64,000 nucleotides of DNA from NCBI RefSeq assembly GCF_900461555.1, contig NZ_UGOX01000001.1, positions 1,315,501 through 1,379,500 on the forward strand, read 5' to 3'. The DNA comes from Legionella quinlivanii (GTDB lineage Bacteria > Pseudomonadota > Gammaproteobacteria > Legionellales > Legionellaceae). A program made the position numbers and the translations under genes. Shown one piece after another: positions 27,185 through 36,084 of the stretch. Below the pieces are notes generated by a model, which saw only the letters and a program-made list of their open reading frames with translations, did not search any database and was not told the DNA's origin. How positions within the stretch are numbered: position 1 is the stretch's first letter; every line of letters begins with the position of its first letter.

Positions 27185-27730
27185 TTAATTCGGCGGTACC
27201 ACTGTAGATGTTGAATTTTTGGCAACTACTTCTTCGGATTTATTTTCAGCGCTCCATTCATTATGAATGTTCCAAAAATCATCCTGGTTTTTAATAGACT
27301 TGAGCTGAGCATAAATGTTTTGAACCTGAGCTCGTGGATAAGAGCTTACGGCTTCAAATAGTTTGTCATCTAATATATCTAATTTAGTTAGTAGATTCAA
27401 AATCTGTAAGCGATGGATAGAAATTGATGTAATTTCTCTCGCAAAAAGTGTTGGGCTTGTTTTCTTAGCCGATTCAGCAGAGGGCTTACACTGGGCCTGA
27501 AGCTGGCGATGATAACATTCTAATTCATAGGCTGAAAAAATGAATTTTTCAATGTTGACAATGTCAGTGTCAGATGCGGGGGATTTGATAAACTGTGTAA
27601 TTATTTTTTGATAATCGGCAAGTGTTAATTTTTGGCTATCCTTGCAAATCTCTTTTAAGGATACGATAGCTGGATGAGTGGAATTCTGGCAGGATCTTTT
27701 GTTTAAAAGATTATTTAAATAGGCTGTCAT
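27185..27730 (-). CDS. Hypothetical helical protein
   Basis: Not recognised. 181 residues, no signal peptide or membrane segment, mostly predicted helix by composition (LTLADYQKIITQFIKSP, IHRLQILNLLTKLDILDD, VQNIYAQLKSIKNQDDFW), with several cysteines and a serine/threonine/valine tail (KNSTSTVVPPN). It ends 5 bases from the converging secreted-protein gene and stands alone. Its AT-rich codon use resembles nearby orphan genes. Effector status cannot be judged. Confidence 0.65.
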   Translation of the reverse strand: MTAYLNNLLNKRSCQNSTHPAIVSLKEICKDSQKLTLADYQKIITQFIKSPASDTDIVNIEKFIFSAYELECYHRQLQAQCKPSAESAKKTSPTLFAREITSISIHRLQILNLLTKLDILDDKLFEAVSSYPRAQVQNIYAQLKSIKNQDDFWNIHNEWSAENKSEEVVAKNSTSTVVPPN

Positions 27731-27805
27731 GGTAATTGTAAAATAAATAAATTATTTGCTTATTATGAGATAACTTAGGTGGAAATTCAATAAATATGAT
27801 AAAAC

Positions 27806-29239
27806 TCAGGTCAAGGCAACCAATGGCAAAGGGCCTTTATACTCGGTCCAGCCGCCAAGAATCTCTCGCGGGTGGGTTGTGGAGTATATCGGGTGAACCA
27901 CAACTTGCTGGTTTGGAAAAAGGTCTTGAACCCAGGATGGAGCTTCCGCTCCCATCCAGGTTAAAAACAAGTGGCCTTTCGGATACTTAAACGGTGTCAG
28001 GGTATCAATAAAACGAAAATCAGTTCCGGTTTGTGTGTACAGATTTCCAAGTAACCAGAATGAATCGGAAAGAATATAATTGAAGGAGCTGCCTGATTGT
28101 TTCAGCATATGAATCAGCTCTGTGAAAGGAAAACGCAGGTTGCGCTGATTTCCAAAATGAGCCCGATAGACCAGAGCCGAAACCAAAAAGCTTTGTAAAA
28201 GAAGACAGCATATAATGTAATGGGAAAAACGTTTCGGATTAAACTGGTTTTCCTGAATCTGGCTGAAAAAAATAATAGGGGCTATGAACAATACCGGAAT
28301 TAGCCATCGCGTTTCAAAATTTTTGATCCCAAATGCAAGCACCATAATGACTAAACACGCCAGCGCATAAATGAAATAGACATTGACAATGCGGCTTTCC
28401 AGCGATTTTTCTCGGAAAGAAAAAGAGGTCGGAAAAAAAATCTGGCTGATTAGGAAAACGGGCAGAATGAATAACAACCCGCCTTTGAGAACTTCAATAG
28501 GCCCGTGAATAATCGATTTATGCGGCGATACTAATTTATAACTGGAATGCAAGCCAATATGTGCAAAATGATAGAGCCATATCAAATAAGGGCTTGCAAT
28601 CAGTAACGCTAATGAAAAGGATAAAAGTAAATAAGCGGGCTTTATCCGTGAACGAATTTCCTCGATGGATATAAGAGTAAGGAAAAGGGGTAAAAGAAAA
28701 AACAGGTAATTATATTTGGAAAGCAGGCCACAACCCATGATTAAGCCCAGGATGCAATAGTCGCCAAAGCTGGACAGGCTTTTTGGTTTAAAAACTATAT
28801 ACCAGCTGATACAAGCCATTAGCAAAGCCAATACTGAGTGTGTATTGTCCTTCAGCAAATCCAGGCTGATTGCGGGAATTAAAGCCCAGGAAACTGTAGC
28901 GCACCAGGCCAATAAAGAATTTTTACAATGCAGCTGGCAAATGCGATGATAATAAAACAAACAACCAAAAAGCAGTACTGATTTCAAGGCTATTAAACTA
29001 AAAAGATTTGCACCAAACAAGAGAAACAGACAGTATTGCAGCCAATTATATAAAGGCGGTTGATTAAGATACCCCCAGGAAAAATTTTGCGCCAGGACAA
29101 TTTGCTCCGCTTCATCAATTTCAAGTAAGCTGCCTCTTAAAAATAGCCGTACAAAAATAATAAGGAGGCAAAAGCCGAGTAGCCCTGCGGTCGATAAGGA
29201 CTTGTTTTTTTTTGAGGCAGTTAGTTGATTCATATCCAT
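27806..29239 (-). CDS. GT39/ArnT-like membrane glycosyltransferase
   Basis: 477 residues with about eleven hydrophobic helices. The first periplasmic loop carries the acidic pair of the GT-C fold (LLEIDEAEQ, Asp42-Glu43) and NQPPLYNWLQY, the usual HPPL-type motif of PMT/ArnT enzymes that use polyprenyl-phosphate sugars to glycosylate lipids or proteins in the periplasm. The later region (SWALIPAISLDLLKDNTHSVLALLMA) also fits. Substrate unknown: lipid A, a polysaccharide or a protein. It diverges from the orphan gene that precedes ugd-galU. Start ATG 29239 or the ATG two codons later. Confidence 0.83.
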   Translation of the reverse strand: MDMNQLTASKKNKSLSTAGLLGFCLLIIFVRLFLRGSLLEIDEAEQIVLAQNFSWGYLNQPPLYNWLQYCLFLLFGANLFSLIALKSVLLFGCLFYYHRICQLHCKNSLLAWCATVSWALIPAISLDLLKDNTHSVLALLMACISWYIVFKPKSLSSFGDYCILGLIMGCGLLSKYNYLFFLLPLFLTLISIEEIRSRIKPAYLLLSFSLALLIASPYLIWLYHFAHIGLHSSYKLVSPHKSIIHGPIEVLKGGLLFILPVFLISQIFFPTSFSFREKSLESRIVNVYFIYALACLVIMVLAFGIKNFETRWLIPVLFIAPIIFFSQIQENQFNPKRFSHYIICCLLLQSFLVSALVYRAHFGNQRNLRFPFTELIHMLKQSGSSFNYILSDSFWLLGNLYTQTGTDFRFIDTLTPFKYPKGHLFLTWMGAEAPSWVQDLFPNQQVVVHPIYSTTHPREILGGWTEYKGPLPLVALT

Positions 29240-29368
29240 AAAAATGCAGTAATGAGTGTTAGCAGGAGACCAGAATTTAACTGCCTTACGATAAATTTTT
29301 GTATCCTAACACTTTTTTGCTTAAAAGATAACGCTTGATTCAATGCAAAAGCACATACGGAGACAGGG

Positions 29369-30592
29369 ATGACAATAGAAGAATTGGAGAGAAAATTAAG
29401 TACCATTGTAGATTATTATGATACCAATCATATTGAGCTGAATGACTATCAGCAAAAAAAAATCAAGCTGACGCTGATGACCTGTTTTTCGCAATTGCTG
29501 GGACAATTCGTGGGGCAGCCGGACAAGCTTGAACGGACTTATGCGGAACTCGACAAGTTAATAGAGGCCAATAGAGGACAGGGACGTATAGCCTGGCTTG
29601 AACAGCAAATCAGAGACACAAGCTATGAAAAGGGATTGTGCCGTTATCTGCTTGCTCAGAGCCATCTTATCCTGCAAAAAAATCTTAATCATAGGCCTTC
29701 GCAATATGTGGAGGTATCCAGCCTTGATCAGCTCATCAGCAAGTTACATAAAGATAAGGAGACTTCTGATAATGTATTGCAAAGTGCATTACTCAATAGC
29801 CTCATCTCAATGTTCGGTTCCATTCAGGATTATCATAGCAACGCCCGGGAATTGCCAGAAAACTGGTTTCAAACCACTATCGACAAGTTACCTCTGGTAA
29901 CTACCGCGCTTTGTGCAGGTTTATATATCGAGGAGTTTGCGCTATTATTCGCAACAGTTTATGTAATCTGGAAAGGCTCTGACTGGCTGCAGAAATCACA
30001 GATCGATATTGTTCAGGCCATTGGAAAGCAGACGCACTATTTCATTGAGATATTTTCAAAACTGGCTGTGACAGCAATGGCTCAGGGCACCAATCTGATT
30101 TATCTGATTTTTAAGGTGGGGCTCGCATTAAGCCTTGAGGCTCAGAAAAGAATATTCAACAGCATGATGCCTTCTGCAGCGATAAGCGATCTAGATCTGT
30201 CAGCAGAGATTGGCTTATGGGGGCATTACTTTAGTGAGTTTGAGATTAAACTGATTGCGGTCCCGCTTGAAGAATATATTTACCAGCAATCAAAGCAAAC
30301 CGCTGCCAGTCTTCGCTATGGTCATACAAAAAGCAAGGAAATGAAGGAGGTTTTAAAAGTTTTTCAACAAGTTGACGCTTCAAATGATTCACTGGAAATA
30401 AAGTTAAAAAAAATTGAAGACCGGCTTAGAAAACTGTCTTACAACAAAGATATATGTGCCACAGGCACTGAAGCTGGCCGGGCGGTTACCAGGGCGCTTG
30501 CGGCGCTAAGAACTGTAAACCAGCCGAACGAGGAAGAGCCGGGCCTGTTTGAAACTAACGAGTGTGAGTCAAGCGCTTTGACCTGTGTTTAA
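29369..30592 (+). CDS. Orphan membrane-associated protein; possible Dot/Icm effector
   Basis: Not recognised. 407 residues. The N-terminal ~165 are charged helices, and two hydrophobic stretches at about 175-210 (LCAGLYIEEFALLFATVYVIW) and 228-255 (NLIYLIFKVGLALSLEA) could be a membrane hairpin. A coiled-coil-like region (EVLKVFQQVDASNDSLEIKLKKIEDRL) and an acidic tail (NQPNEEEPGLFETNECES) follow. A hydrophobic hairpin in an otherwise soluble protein and a glutamate-rich C-terminus resemble known Legionella effectors; this is inference. A good GGAGACAGGG site precedes ATG. It ends 17 bases before ugd and may share its transcript. Confidence 0.7.
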   Translation: MTIEELERKLSTIVDYYDTNHIELNDYQQKKIKLTLMTCFSQLLGQFVGQPDKLERTYAELDKLIEANRGQGRIAWLEQQIRDTSYEKGLCRYLLAQSHLILQKNLNHRPSQYVEVSSLDQLISKLHKDKETSDNVLQSALLNSLISMFGSIQDYHSNARELPENWFQTTIDKLPLVTTALCAGLYIEEFALLFATVYVIWKGSDWLQKSQIDIVQAIGKQTHYFIEIFSKLAVTAMAQGTNLIYLIFKVGLALSLEAQKRIFNSMMPSAAISDLDLSAEIGLWGHYFSEFEIKLIAVPLEEYIYQQSKQTAASLRYGHTKSKEMKEVLKVFQQVDASNDSLEIKLKKIEDRLRKLSYNKDICATGTEAGRAVTRALAALRTVNQPNEEEPGLFETNECESSALTCV

Positions 30593-30609
30593 AGGAAGTG
30601 AGAGTAATT

Positions 30610-31956
30610 ATGAGAATAGCTGTATATGGAGCAGGTTATGTGGGGCTGGTTTCCTCTGCCTGTTTCGCTAGTCTGGGGCATGATGTTTTATGTGTTGATA
30701 TAAATCATAATCGAATCAAATCCTTACAATCCGGACAATGTCCTATTCATGAAAAAAATTTGCCTCAATTGCTTTGTGAGCAAAGCGATGCGGGCAAGCT
30801 TCGATTTGATTCAGAGCTGGAAAAGGCGATTCATTTTGCCGATGTTCATTTTATTGCGGTGGGTACTCCCGGGTTAGAGGATGGCCGGGCTGATCTATCC
30901 CAGGTCAAAGAAGTGGTCAGGAAAATAGCTCAACTTGCTGAAAGAGATAGTTTTATTATTTGTAAATCCACTGTTCCCGTTGGAACCGGGGAGCTCCTGG
31001 AAAATCTTGTTAAGGAAGAGTTAGCACTTTTGAACAAGGCCATTTCAGTGCAGTTAGCATCTAATCCTGAGTTTTTGCGAGAAGGGTCTGCTGTGTTTGA
31101 CTTTTTAAATGCCGACCGCATTATTGCAGGCGGGGAGCCTTCTTCAATCGCCTGCTTGCAGGAAATCTACCAGCCATTAATCAACAAGGGGATACCGTTT
31201 CTGGCAATGAGCCGCTCTTCAGCCGAGTTGACCAAGTATTCTGCCAATGCCATGCTGGCTGCCCGTATAAGCTTCATTAACCAGATTAGCCAAATCGCAG
31301 AGGCTGCCGGGGCTAATATCGAAGAGGTGCGCCAGGGGATGGCGCTCGATGAACGCATCGGCCCTCACTTTCTGAATGCCGGAATCGGCTATGGCGGATC
31401 CTGTTTTCCTAAAGACGTCAGAGCCCTTGCCCAATGCGCTGTTGACCTGCAATTGAATCCCGCTTTGCTGCATGCGATAGACGAAGTGAACAATCAACAG
31501 AAAAGCTGGGTCTATAAGCATTTGATGAGTCATTTCAACCAGAAATTGAGCGGTTTAAAACTGGGGTTCTGGGGATTATCATTTAAACCGGATACAGATG
31601 ATTTAAGAGAAGCCAGTAGTTTAATTGCTATTCAGTCCCTTCTTCGGGAAGATGCTTTAGTGATTGCCTATGACCCTGTAGCTACAGATTCTGCCCAGTT
31701 GCTTTTTCAGGGCGAGCATAATATCGTATGGGCAAAATCTGCCGAAGAAGTACTCAATGCAGGTTTGGATGCTTTAATAATTGCCACTGAATGGTCTGAG
31801 TTCCAGTCTTACTCTCTATCTGCGATGAAACGATCTCTTGGACGAGCGGCGGTTTTTGATGGACGTAATTGCTTCGACTTGAAAGCGGTCAAAGAAGCCA
31901 ATTTGCAGAGGTATTATTCTGTAGGGCGTCCTGTTGTTATTGGACATAACGATTAG
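30610..31956 (+). CDS. ugd: UDP-glucose 6-dehydrogenase
   Basis: Oxidises UDP-glucose to UDP-glucuronate with two NAD+. 448 residues from ATG 30610 (GGAAGTGAGAG upstream; a GTG 12 bases earlier is less likely). N-terminal Rossmann motif MRIAVYGAGYVGLVSSACFA; VGTPG and STVPVGTG loops; active-site Cys in GIGYGGSCFPKDVRAL; UDP-binding C-terminal domain with LGFWGLSFKPDTDDLREA. It is followed after 10 bases by galU, which supplies its substrate, so the pair is a precursor module for surface polysaccharide or sugar-modified lipid. Confidence 0.97.
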   Translation: MRIAVYGAGYVGLVSSACFASLGHDVLCVDINHNRIKSLQSGQCPIHEKNLPQLLCEQSDAGKLRFDSELEKAIHFADVHFIAVGTPGLEDGRADLSQVKEVVRKIAQLAERDSFIICKSTVPVGTGELLENLVKEELALLNKAISVQLASNPEFLREGSAVFDFLNADRIIAGGEPSSIACLQEIYQPLINKGIPFLAMSRSSAELTKYSANAMLAARISFINQISQIAEAAGANIEEVRQGMALDERIGPHFLNAGIGYGGSCFPKDVRALAQCAVDLQLNPALLHAIDEVNNQQKSWVYKHLMSHFNQKLSGLKLGFWGLSFKPDTDDLREASSLIAIQSLLREDALVIAYDPVATDSAQLLFQGEHNIVWAKSAEEVLNAGLDALIIATEWSEFQSYSLSAMKRSLGRAAVFDGRNCFDLKAVKEANLQRYYSVGRPVVIGHND

Positions 31957-31966
31957 GTGATAAGCG

Positions 31967-32839
31967 ATGCCAATAAAAAAGGCGGTGTTTCCTGTTGCAG
32001 GACTAGGCTCCCGTTTTTTACCAGCGACCAAGGCAACCCCAAAGGAAATGTTGCCCGTCGTAGATAAGCCGCTGATTCAATATGCGGTAGAAGAGGCCGC
32101 TCGAGCCGGCTTCAATCATATGATTTTTATTACAAGCTCTACCAAAAGAGCTATCGAGGATCATTTTGACAAACAATTTGAGCTCGAAAGCCGACTTTTA
32201 GAACAAAGAAAAGAAAGTTTTCTGGAGCTGGTACGCAATGTTTCCCCTGAAGGGATTCAGTTTACCTATGTTCGGCAAAATCAACCGCTGGGCCTTGGGC
32301 ATGCGATCTTGTGTGCAGAGCATGTGATTGGTGAGGATCCCTTTTCGATTTTATTGGCAGATGATCTGATTGATGATCTGCGCGTTCCCTGTTTATCATC
32401 GATGGTCGATTTTTTTATGAATGAAAGAAAATCGATCCTGGCAGTTCAATCCGTTCCCTGGCATGACGTTCATCAATACGGGGTGGTAAGTCTTGTAAAC
32501 ACACAGGAGCGTTTCTCCGAAGTGACCGGGATGATTGAAAAGCCAGCAGCTAAAACGGCTCCTTCAAACCTCGCAGCAGTAGGGCGTTATATTTTTACTC
32601 CGGCAATTTTTGCCGCATTACGAGAAACACCGCCAGACGAGCGCGGTGAAATTCAGCTTACTGATGGGATTAAGCGGTTGCTCGACTGCGAAAAAGTGCT
32701 GGCTTTTCAATTTGACGGTAAACGCTATGATTGCGGATCCAAGTTAGGATATATGCAGGCAAGCGTTGAGTTTGGGTTGCGCCATCCGGAAATTGGAGAA
32801 AGTTTTCACCAGTTCCTGGAGGAAATTACTGCTGTCTAG
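31967..32839 (+). CDS. galU: UTP-glucose-1-phosphate uridylyltransferase
   Basis: Makes UDP-glucose from glucose-1-phosphate and UTP. 290 residues. Nucleotide-binding signature VFPVAGLGSRFLPATKATPKEMLP at residues 7-30; YVRQNQPLGLGHAI, the LLADDLID metal-site region, VGRYIFTPAIF and GEIQLTDGIKRL follow, as in bacterial GalU. It lies 10 bases after ugd in the same direction. No recognisable terminator in the 161-base gap before etfB. Confidence 0.97.
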   Translation: MPIKKAVFPVAGLGSRFLPATKATPKEMLPVVDKPLIQYAVEEAARAGFNHMIFITSSTKRAIEDHFDKQFELESRLLEQRKESFLELVRNVSPEGIQFTYVRQNQPLGLGHAILCAEHVIGEDPFSILLADDLIDDLRVPCLSSMVDFFMNERKSILAVQSVPWHDVHQYGVVSLVNTQERFSEVTGMIEKPAAKTAPSNLAAVGRYIFTPAIFAALRETPPDERGEIQLTDGIKRLLDCEKVLAFQFDGKRYDCGSKLGYMQASVEFGLRHPEIGESFHQFLEEITAV

Positions 32840-33000
32840 TGAACGCGGACTCTGTCGTAAGCGTTGAACAGGCTTACTGAAAACTAGCCTTGAATTATGT
32901 ACTGGTTCTCTGGCAAGATGTAGGGCTTGATTCAGGATAAAAATAAAAAGCAGTTTGAAACTACTCGTAAACTGATAATGAGTGAATCCAGTGAGGATCT

Positions 33001-33750
33001 ATGAAAATTTTGGTTGCAGTGAAGCGTGTGATTGACCCCTATGTAAAAATCCGTGTTAAAGCCAATAATCAGGGGGTGGAAACACAAAATGTCAAGATGT
33101 CCATGAACCCTTTTGACGAAATTGCTGTAGAAGAGGCACTTCGTCTGAAAGAGAAAAACTTAGCCTCTGAAGTGGTTATTGTCTCGATTGGCAGCGACGC
33201 CTCTCAGGAAACCTTAAGACATGGTCTGGCTCTGGGAGCCGATCGGGCTGTCCTGGTCAAAACTGATCAGACTTTTTGCAGCCTGAATATTGCAAAAATT
33301 TTGTCGTCGATAGTTCATCAGGAAAAGCCAGGCCTGGTATTACTTGGCAAGCAATCGATCGACGGCGATAATAATCAAACGCCGCAAATGCTTGCCGCCT
33401 TATTAAACTGGCCTCAGGCGACATTTGCCTCTTCGTTAACTATTGAAAATAACTCCATTACTGTAACTCGTGAAATTGATGGCGGTCTGGAAACATTGCA
33501 AATGCAATTGCCCGCTGTAGTCAGTACGGATTTACGTCTTAATGAACCTCGTTATGCCAGCCTGCCTAACATCATGAAATCCAAGAAAAAACCGCTTGAT
33601 ATCATTGAGTTGAGCAGCCTGAATCTTGAGCTTAGGGACCATGTTAAAGTGGTGTCGGTCACCGCACCCTCAGCAAGAAGTGCTGGTGTCAAACTCGACT
33701 CGGTCAGTAGTTTGATAGATAAATTAAAACATGAAGCCAAAGTGCTTTAA
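33001..33750 (+). CDS. etfB: Electron transfer flavoprotein beta subunit
   Basis: With EtfA it forms the soluble FAD/AMP protein that carries electrons from acyl-CoA and related dehydrogenases to ETF-quinone oxidoreductase. 249 residues with KILVAVKRVIDPYVKIRVK, the signature SMNPFDEIAVEEALRLKE, GADRAVLV, LGKQSIDGDNNQTPQMLA (AMP site), and the recognition-loop area LPAVVSTDLRLNEPRY. It begins the etfB-etfA-ald run; the gap to etfA is 14 bases. Confidence 0.97.
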   Translation: MKILVAVKRVIDPYVKIRVKANNQGVETQNVKMSMNPFDEIAVEEALRLKEKNLASEVVIVSIGSDASQETLRHGLALGADRAVLVKTDQTFCSLNIAKILSSIVHQEKPGLVLLGKQSIDGDNNQTPQMLAALLNWPQATFASSLTIENNSITVTREIDGGLETLQMQLPAVVSTDLRLNEPRYASLPNIMKSKKKPLDIIELSSLNLELRDHVKVVSVTAPSARSAGVKLDSVSSLIDKLKHEAKVL

Positions 33751-33764
33751 TTCAGGGAGAAATT

Positions 33765-34700
33765 ATGAGCGTTCTAGTCATTGCGGAACATGACAATAAA
33801 CAATTACACCCTGCGTCATTAAATACTTTGGCAGCCGCACTTCAGCTCGATGATAAGCCGGTTTTTCTCGTGATTGGGCATGATTGCCAAAGCGTTGCCG
33901 AACAGGCATCTGCGGTCGCTGGGGTTCATTCGGTTCTTTTAGTGGATAATCCATGCTATGCCCATCAGTTGGCAGAAAATACTAGTCAGCTCGTGGCAAG
34001 CCTTGCCGAGTCATTCACTGCTATTCTTGCCGCATCCACAACCTTTGGCAAAAATATACTGCCGCGAGTTGCCGCCTTACTTGATGTGGCACAGGTGTCG
34101 GATGTCAGCCGCATTATTTCTTCAGACGAGTTCCAGCATCCGATTTATGCAGGAAACGCGATAGAAACCGTGAAGATTCTCGATGCAAAAAAAATCTTAA
34201 CCATCCGCACCACAGCATTTGACAGTATTCAAGAGAAACAATCAGCCTGCTGTATTGAGCGAATCAGCACAGTGATTGCAGAAGAGAACTGCCATTTTGT
34301 AAGCCATCAATTAAGCAAGTCAGAACGGCCTGAATTGGGAAGTGCAAAAATTATCGTATCGGGCGGACGCGGTTTGCAGAATGCTGAAAAATTCAAATTG
34401 ATTGAGGAACTGGCCGATGTTCTTGGTGCTGCTGTGGGCGCATCGAGAGCGGCTGTTGATGCGGGATTTGTTCCTAACGACTATCAGGTGGGGCAAACCG
34501 GTAAAGTAGTCGCCCCGGATTTATATTTTGCAATTGGCATTTCAGGAGCTGTTCAGCATTTGGCTGGCATGAAAGACTCCAAAGTGATTGTCGCAATCAA
34601 TAAAGATGAGGATGCTCCTATTTTCCAAATAGCCACCTATGGATTGGTAGGTGATTTATTCGAGCTGATACCTCAGCTTATCGAGCAGTTAAAACAATAA
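33765..34700 (+). CDS. etfA: Electron transfer flavoprotein alpha subunit
   Basis: FAD-binding partner of EtfB. 311 residues. The C-terminal FAD domain is unmistakable: VSGGRGLQNAEKFKLIEELA, GASRAAVDAGFVPNDYQVGQTGKVVAPDLY, AIGISGAVQHLAGMKDSKVIVAINKDEDAPIF. The N-terminal domain packs against EtfB. RBS GGGAGAAATT before ATG. It ends directly before the alanine dehydrogenase leader, so all three genes are probably one operon serving catabolism of fatty and amino acids. Confidence 0.97.
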   Translation: MSVLVIAEHDNKQLHPASLNTLAAALQLDDKPVFLVIGHDCQSVAEQASAVAGVHSVLLVDNPCYAHQLAENTSQLVASLAESFTAILAASTTFGKNILPRVAALLDVAQVSDVSRIISSDEFQHPIYAGNAIETVKILDAKKILTIRTTAFDSIQEKQSACCIERISTVIAEENCHFVSHQLSKSERPELGSAKIIVSGGRGLQNAEKFKLIEELADVLGAAVGASRAAVDAGFVPNDYQVGQTGKVVAPDLYFAIGISGAVQHLAGMKDSKVIVAINKDEDAPIFQIATYGLVGDLFELIPQLIEQLKQ

Positions 34701-34712
34701 TTGGGGGTGAAT

Positions 34713-35831
34713 ATGTTTGTCGGTGTTCCAAAAGAAATCAAACCGCAGGAGAATCGCGTTGGATTGGTTCCTGCCAGCGTTCGTGAAATTACGCGAGTAG
34801 GAAGCACCGTTTTTGTAGAAAAAGGAGCTGGCCTTGGTATTGGAATTACTGATGACCAGTATCGCGCTGCTGGAGCTGAAATTCTGGCAACTGCTGATGA
34901 GGTATTTGAGCGGGCTGAGTTAATTGTTAAAGTAAAAGAACCTCAACCTGTTGAGTGCCATCGCCTTCGAGAAGGTCAAACCCTGTTTACCTATCTTCAT
35001 CTCGCCCCGGATCCACAACAGACTCGCCTGTTGAAAGAATCAGGCGCGACTGCAATTGCCTATGAAACGGTGACTCAAAATGACGGCGGTTTGCCTTTGT
35101 TGACTCCTATGTCCCAGGTCGCAGGACGCATGTCCATTCAGGCAGGTGCTCATTGTCTGGAGATGGCGCAGGGAGGAAGCGGGGTTCTTTTAGGTGGTGT
35201 TCCAGGTGTCGCTCCTGCAAATGTTCTGGTGATTGGCGGCGGGGTGGTAGGAACCAATGCAGTCCGAATGGCAATGGGAATGGAAGCAAGAGTAACGGTT
35301 CTCGATAAGTCCTTAACTCGTTTGCGTGAGCTTGACTTTCAGTTTGGCGCTAAATTGAATACCATTTATGCGACTGCAGAAGCTTTAGAACAATATGTGA
35401 CGAATGCCGATTTGGTTATCGGAGCGGTTCTGGTTCCAGGTGCTGCTGCACCGAAGTTAGTGACGCGCTCAATGTTAAAAGCGATGCGACCCGGTTCTGT
35501 AGTTGTTGACGTGGCCATCGATCAGGGCGGATGTTTTGAAACCAGTCGACCGACTACGCATCATGAGCCAACTTATGTGATTGAAAATGTGGTGCATTAT
35601 TGTGTGGCTAATATGCCTGGCGCTGTTCCGCGAACATCTACCTTTGCGTTGAACAATGCAACGCTTCCCTTTGTAATCAGTCTGGTCACCAAAGGTGTGA
35701 AGCTGGCACTCTTAAGCGATGGTCATTTATTAAATGGATTAAATGTTCATAAAGGAATGATCACTCATGAAGCAGTAGCCCGCGATCTGGGATATGAGTA
35801 TGTTACAGCGACTGATGCCCTGGCAAGTTAA
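34713..35831 (+). CDS. ald: Alanine dehydrogenase
   Basis: Reversible NAD-linked deamination of L-alanine to pyruvate. 372 residues from ATG 34713, preceded by GGGGGTG; the TTG 12 bases upstream is rejected. Signatures: [20 protein letters not shown] at the N-terminus, IVKVKEPQP (substrate Lys), [10 protein letters not shown] (catalytic His), [19 protein letters not shown] (NAD site), and [18 protein letters not shown] (catalytic Asp region). It lies 12 bases after etfA and is followed by a perfect 10-bp hairpin. Amino-acid use fits an intracellular Legionella. Confidence 0.97.
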   Translation: MFVGVPKEIKPQENRVGLVPASVREITRVGSTVFVEKGAGLGIGITDDQYRAAGAEILATADEVFERAELIVKVKEPQPVECHRLREGQTLFTYLHLAPDPQQTRLLKESGATAIAYETVTQNDGGLPLLTPMSQVAGRMSIQAGAHCLEMAQGGSGVLLGGVPGVAPANVLVIGGGVVGTNAVRMAMGMEARVTVLDKSLTRLRELDFQFGAKLNTIYATAEALEQYVTNADLVIGAVLVPGAAAPKLVTRSMLKAMRPGSVVVDVAIDQGGCFETSRPTTHHEPTYVIENVVHYCVANMPGAVPRTSTFALNNATLPFVISLVTKGVKLALLSDGHLLNGLNVHKGMITHEAVARDLGYEYVTATDALAS

Positions 35832-35851
35832 GTAACTTTTTAACTGTCCTC

Positions 35852-35876
35852 AAGGCTGCATGATAAATGCAGCCTT
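35852..35876 (+). terminator. Hairpin after ald
   Basis: Perfect 10-bp stem AAGGCTGCAT (35852-35861) with ATGCAGCCTT (35867-35876) and a 5-base loop, 20 bases after the ald stop. The T-tract is poor, but the position favours a transcript end; it also faces the converging lipoprotein gene. Confidence 0.6.
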
Positions 35877-35892
35877 GATAATTGAATGTCTG

Positions 35893-36069
35893 TTAATGGC
35901 CGCCGTGTCCTCCAAAGCCGCCCATCCCACCAGTACCACCACCGCCATAATCTTCATCCACAGGATGCGGGTACTTATCCGAAGTGCTGTTGCAAGCACT
36001 TAAAAGAGAGACACCACTGATAAAGGCTGATAGCATTACGACAAAACAAACCATCCTGCTGCGTTTCAT
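35893..36069 (-). CDS. Small glycine/histidine-rich lipoprotein
   Basis: 58 residues. It begins MKRSRMVCFVVMLSAFISG, then a lipobox SLLSAC with Cys26 as the lipidation site, and a mature part of 33 residues ending in a Gly/His-rich run (GGMGGFGGHGGH). A GGAGAATT ribosome site lies 8 bases before ATG, which supports it as a real gene despite its size. It sits 15 bases from the monooxygenase stop on the same strand, so it could be the last gene of that transcript. The Gly/His tail might bind metal (speculative). Confidence 0.75.
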   Translation of the reverse strand: MKRSRMVCFVVMLSAFISGVSLLSACNSTSDKYPHPVDEDYGGGGTGGMGGFGGHGGH

Positions 36070-36084
36070 GGTAAATTCTCCAAA

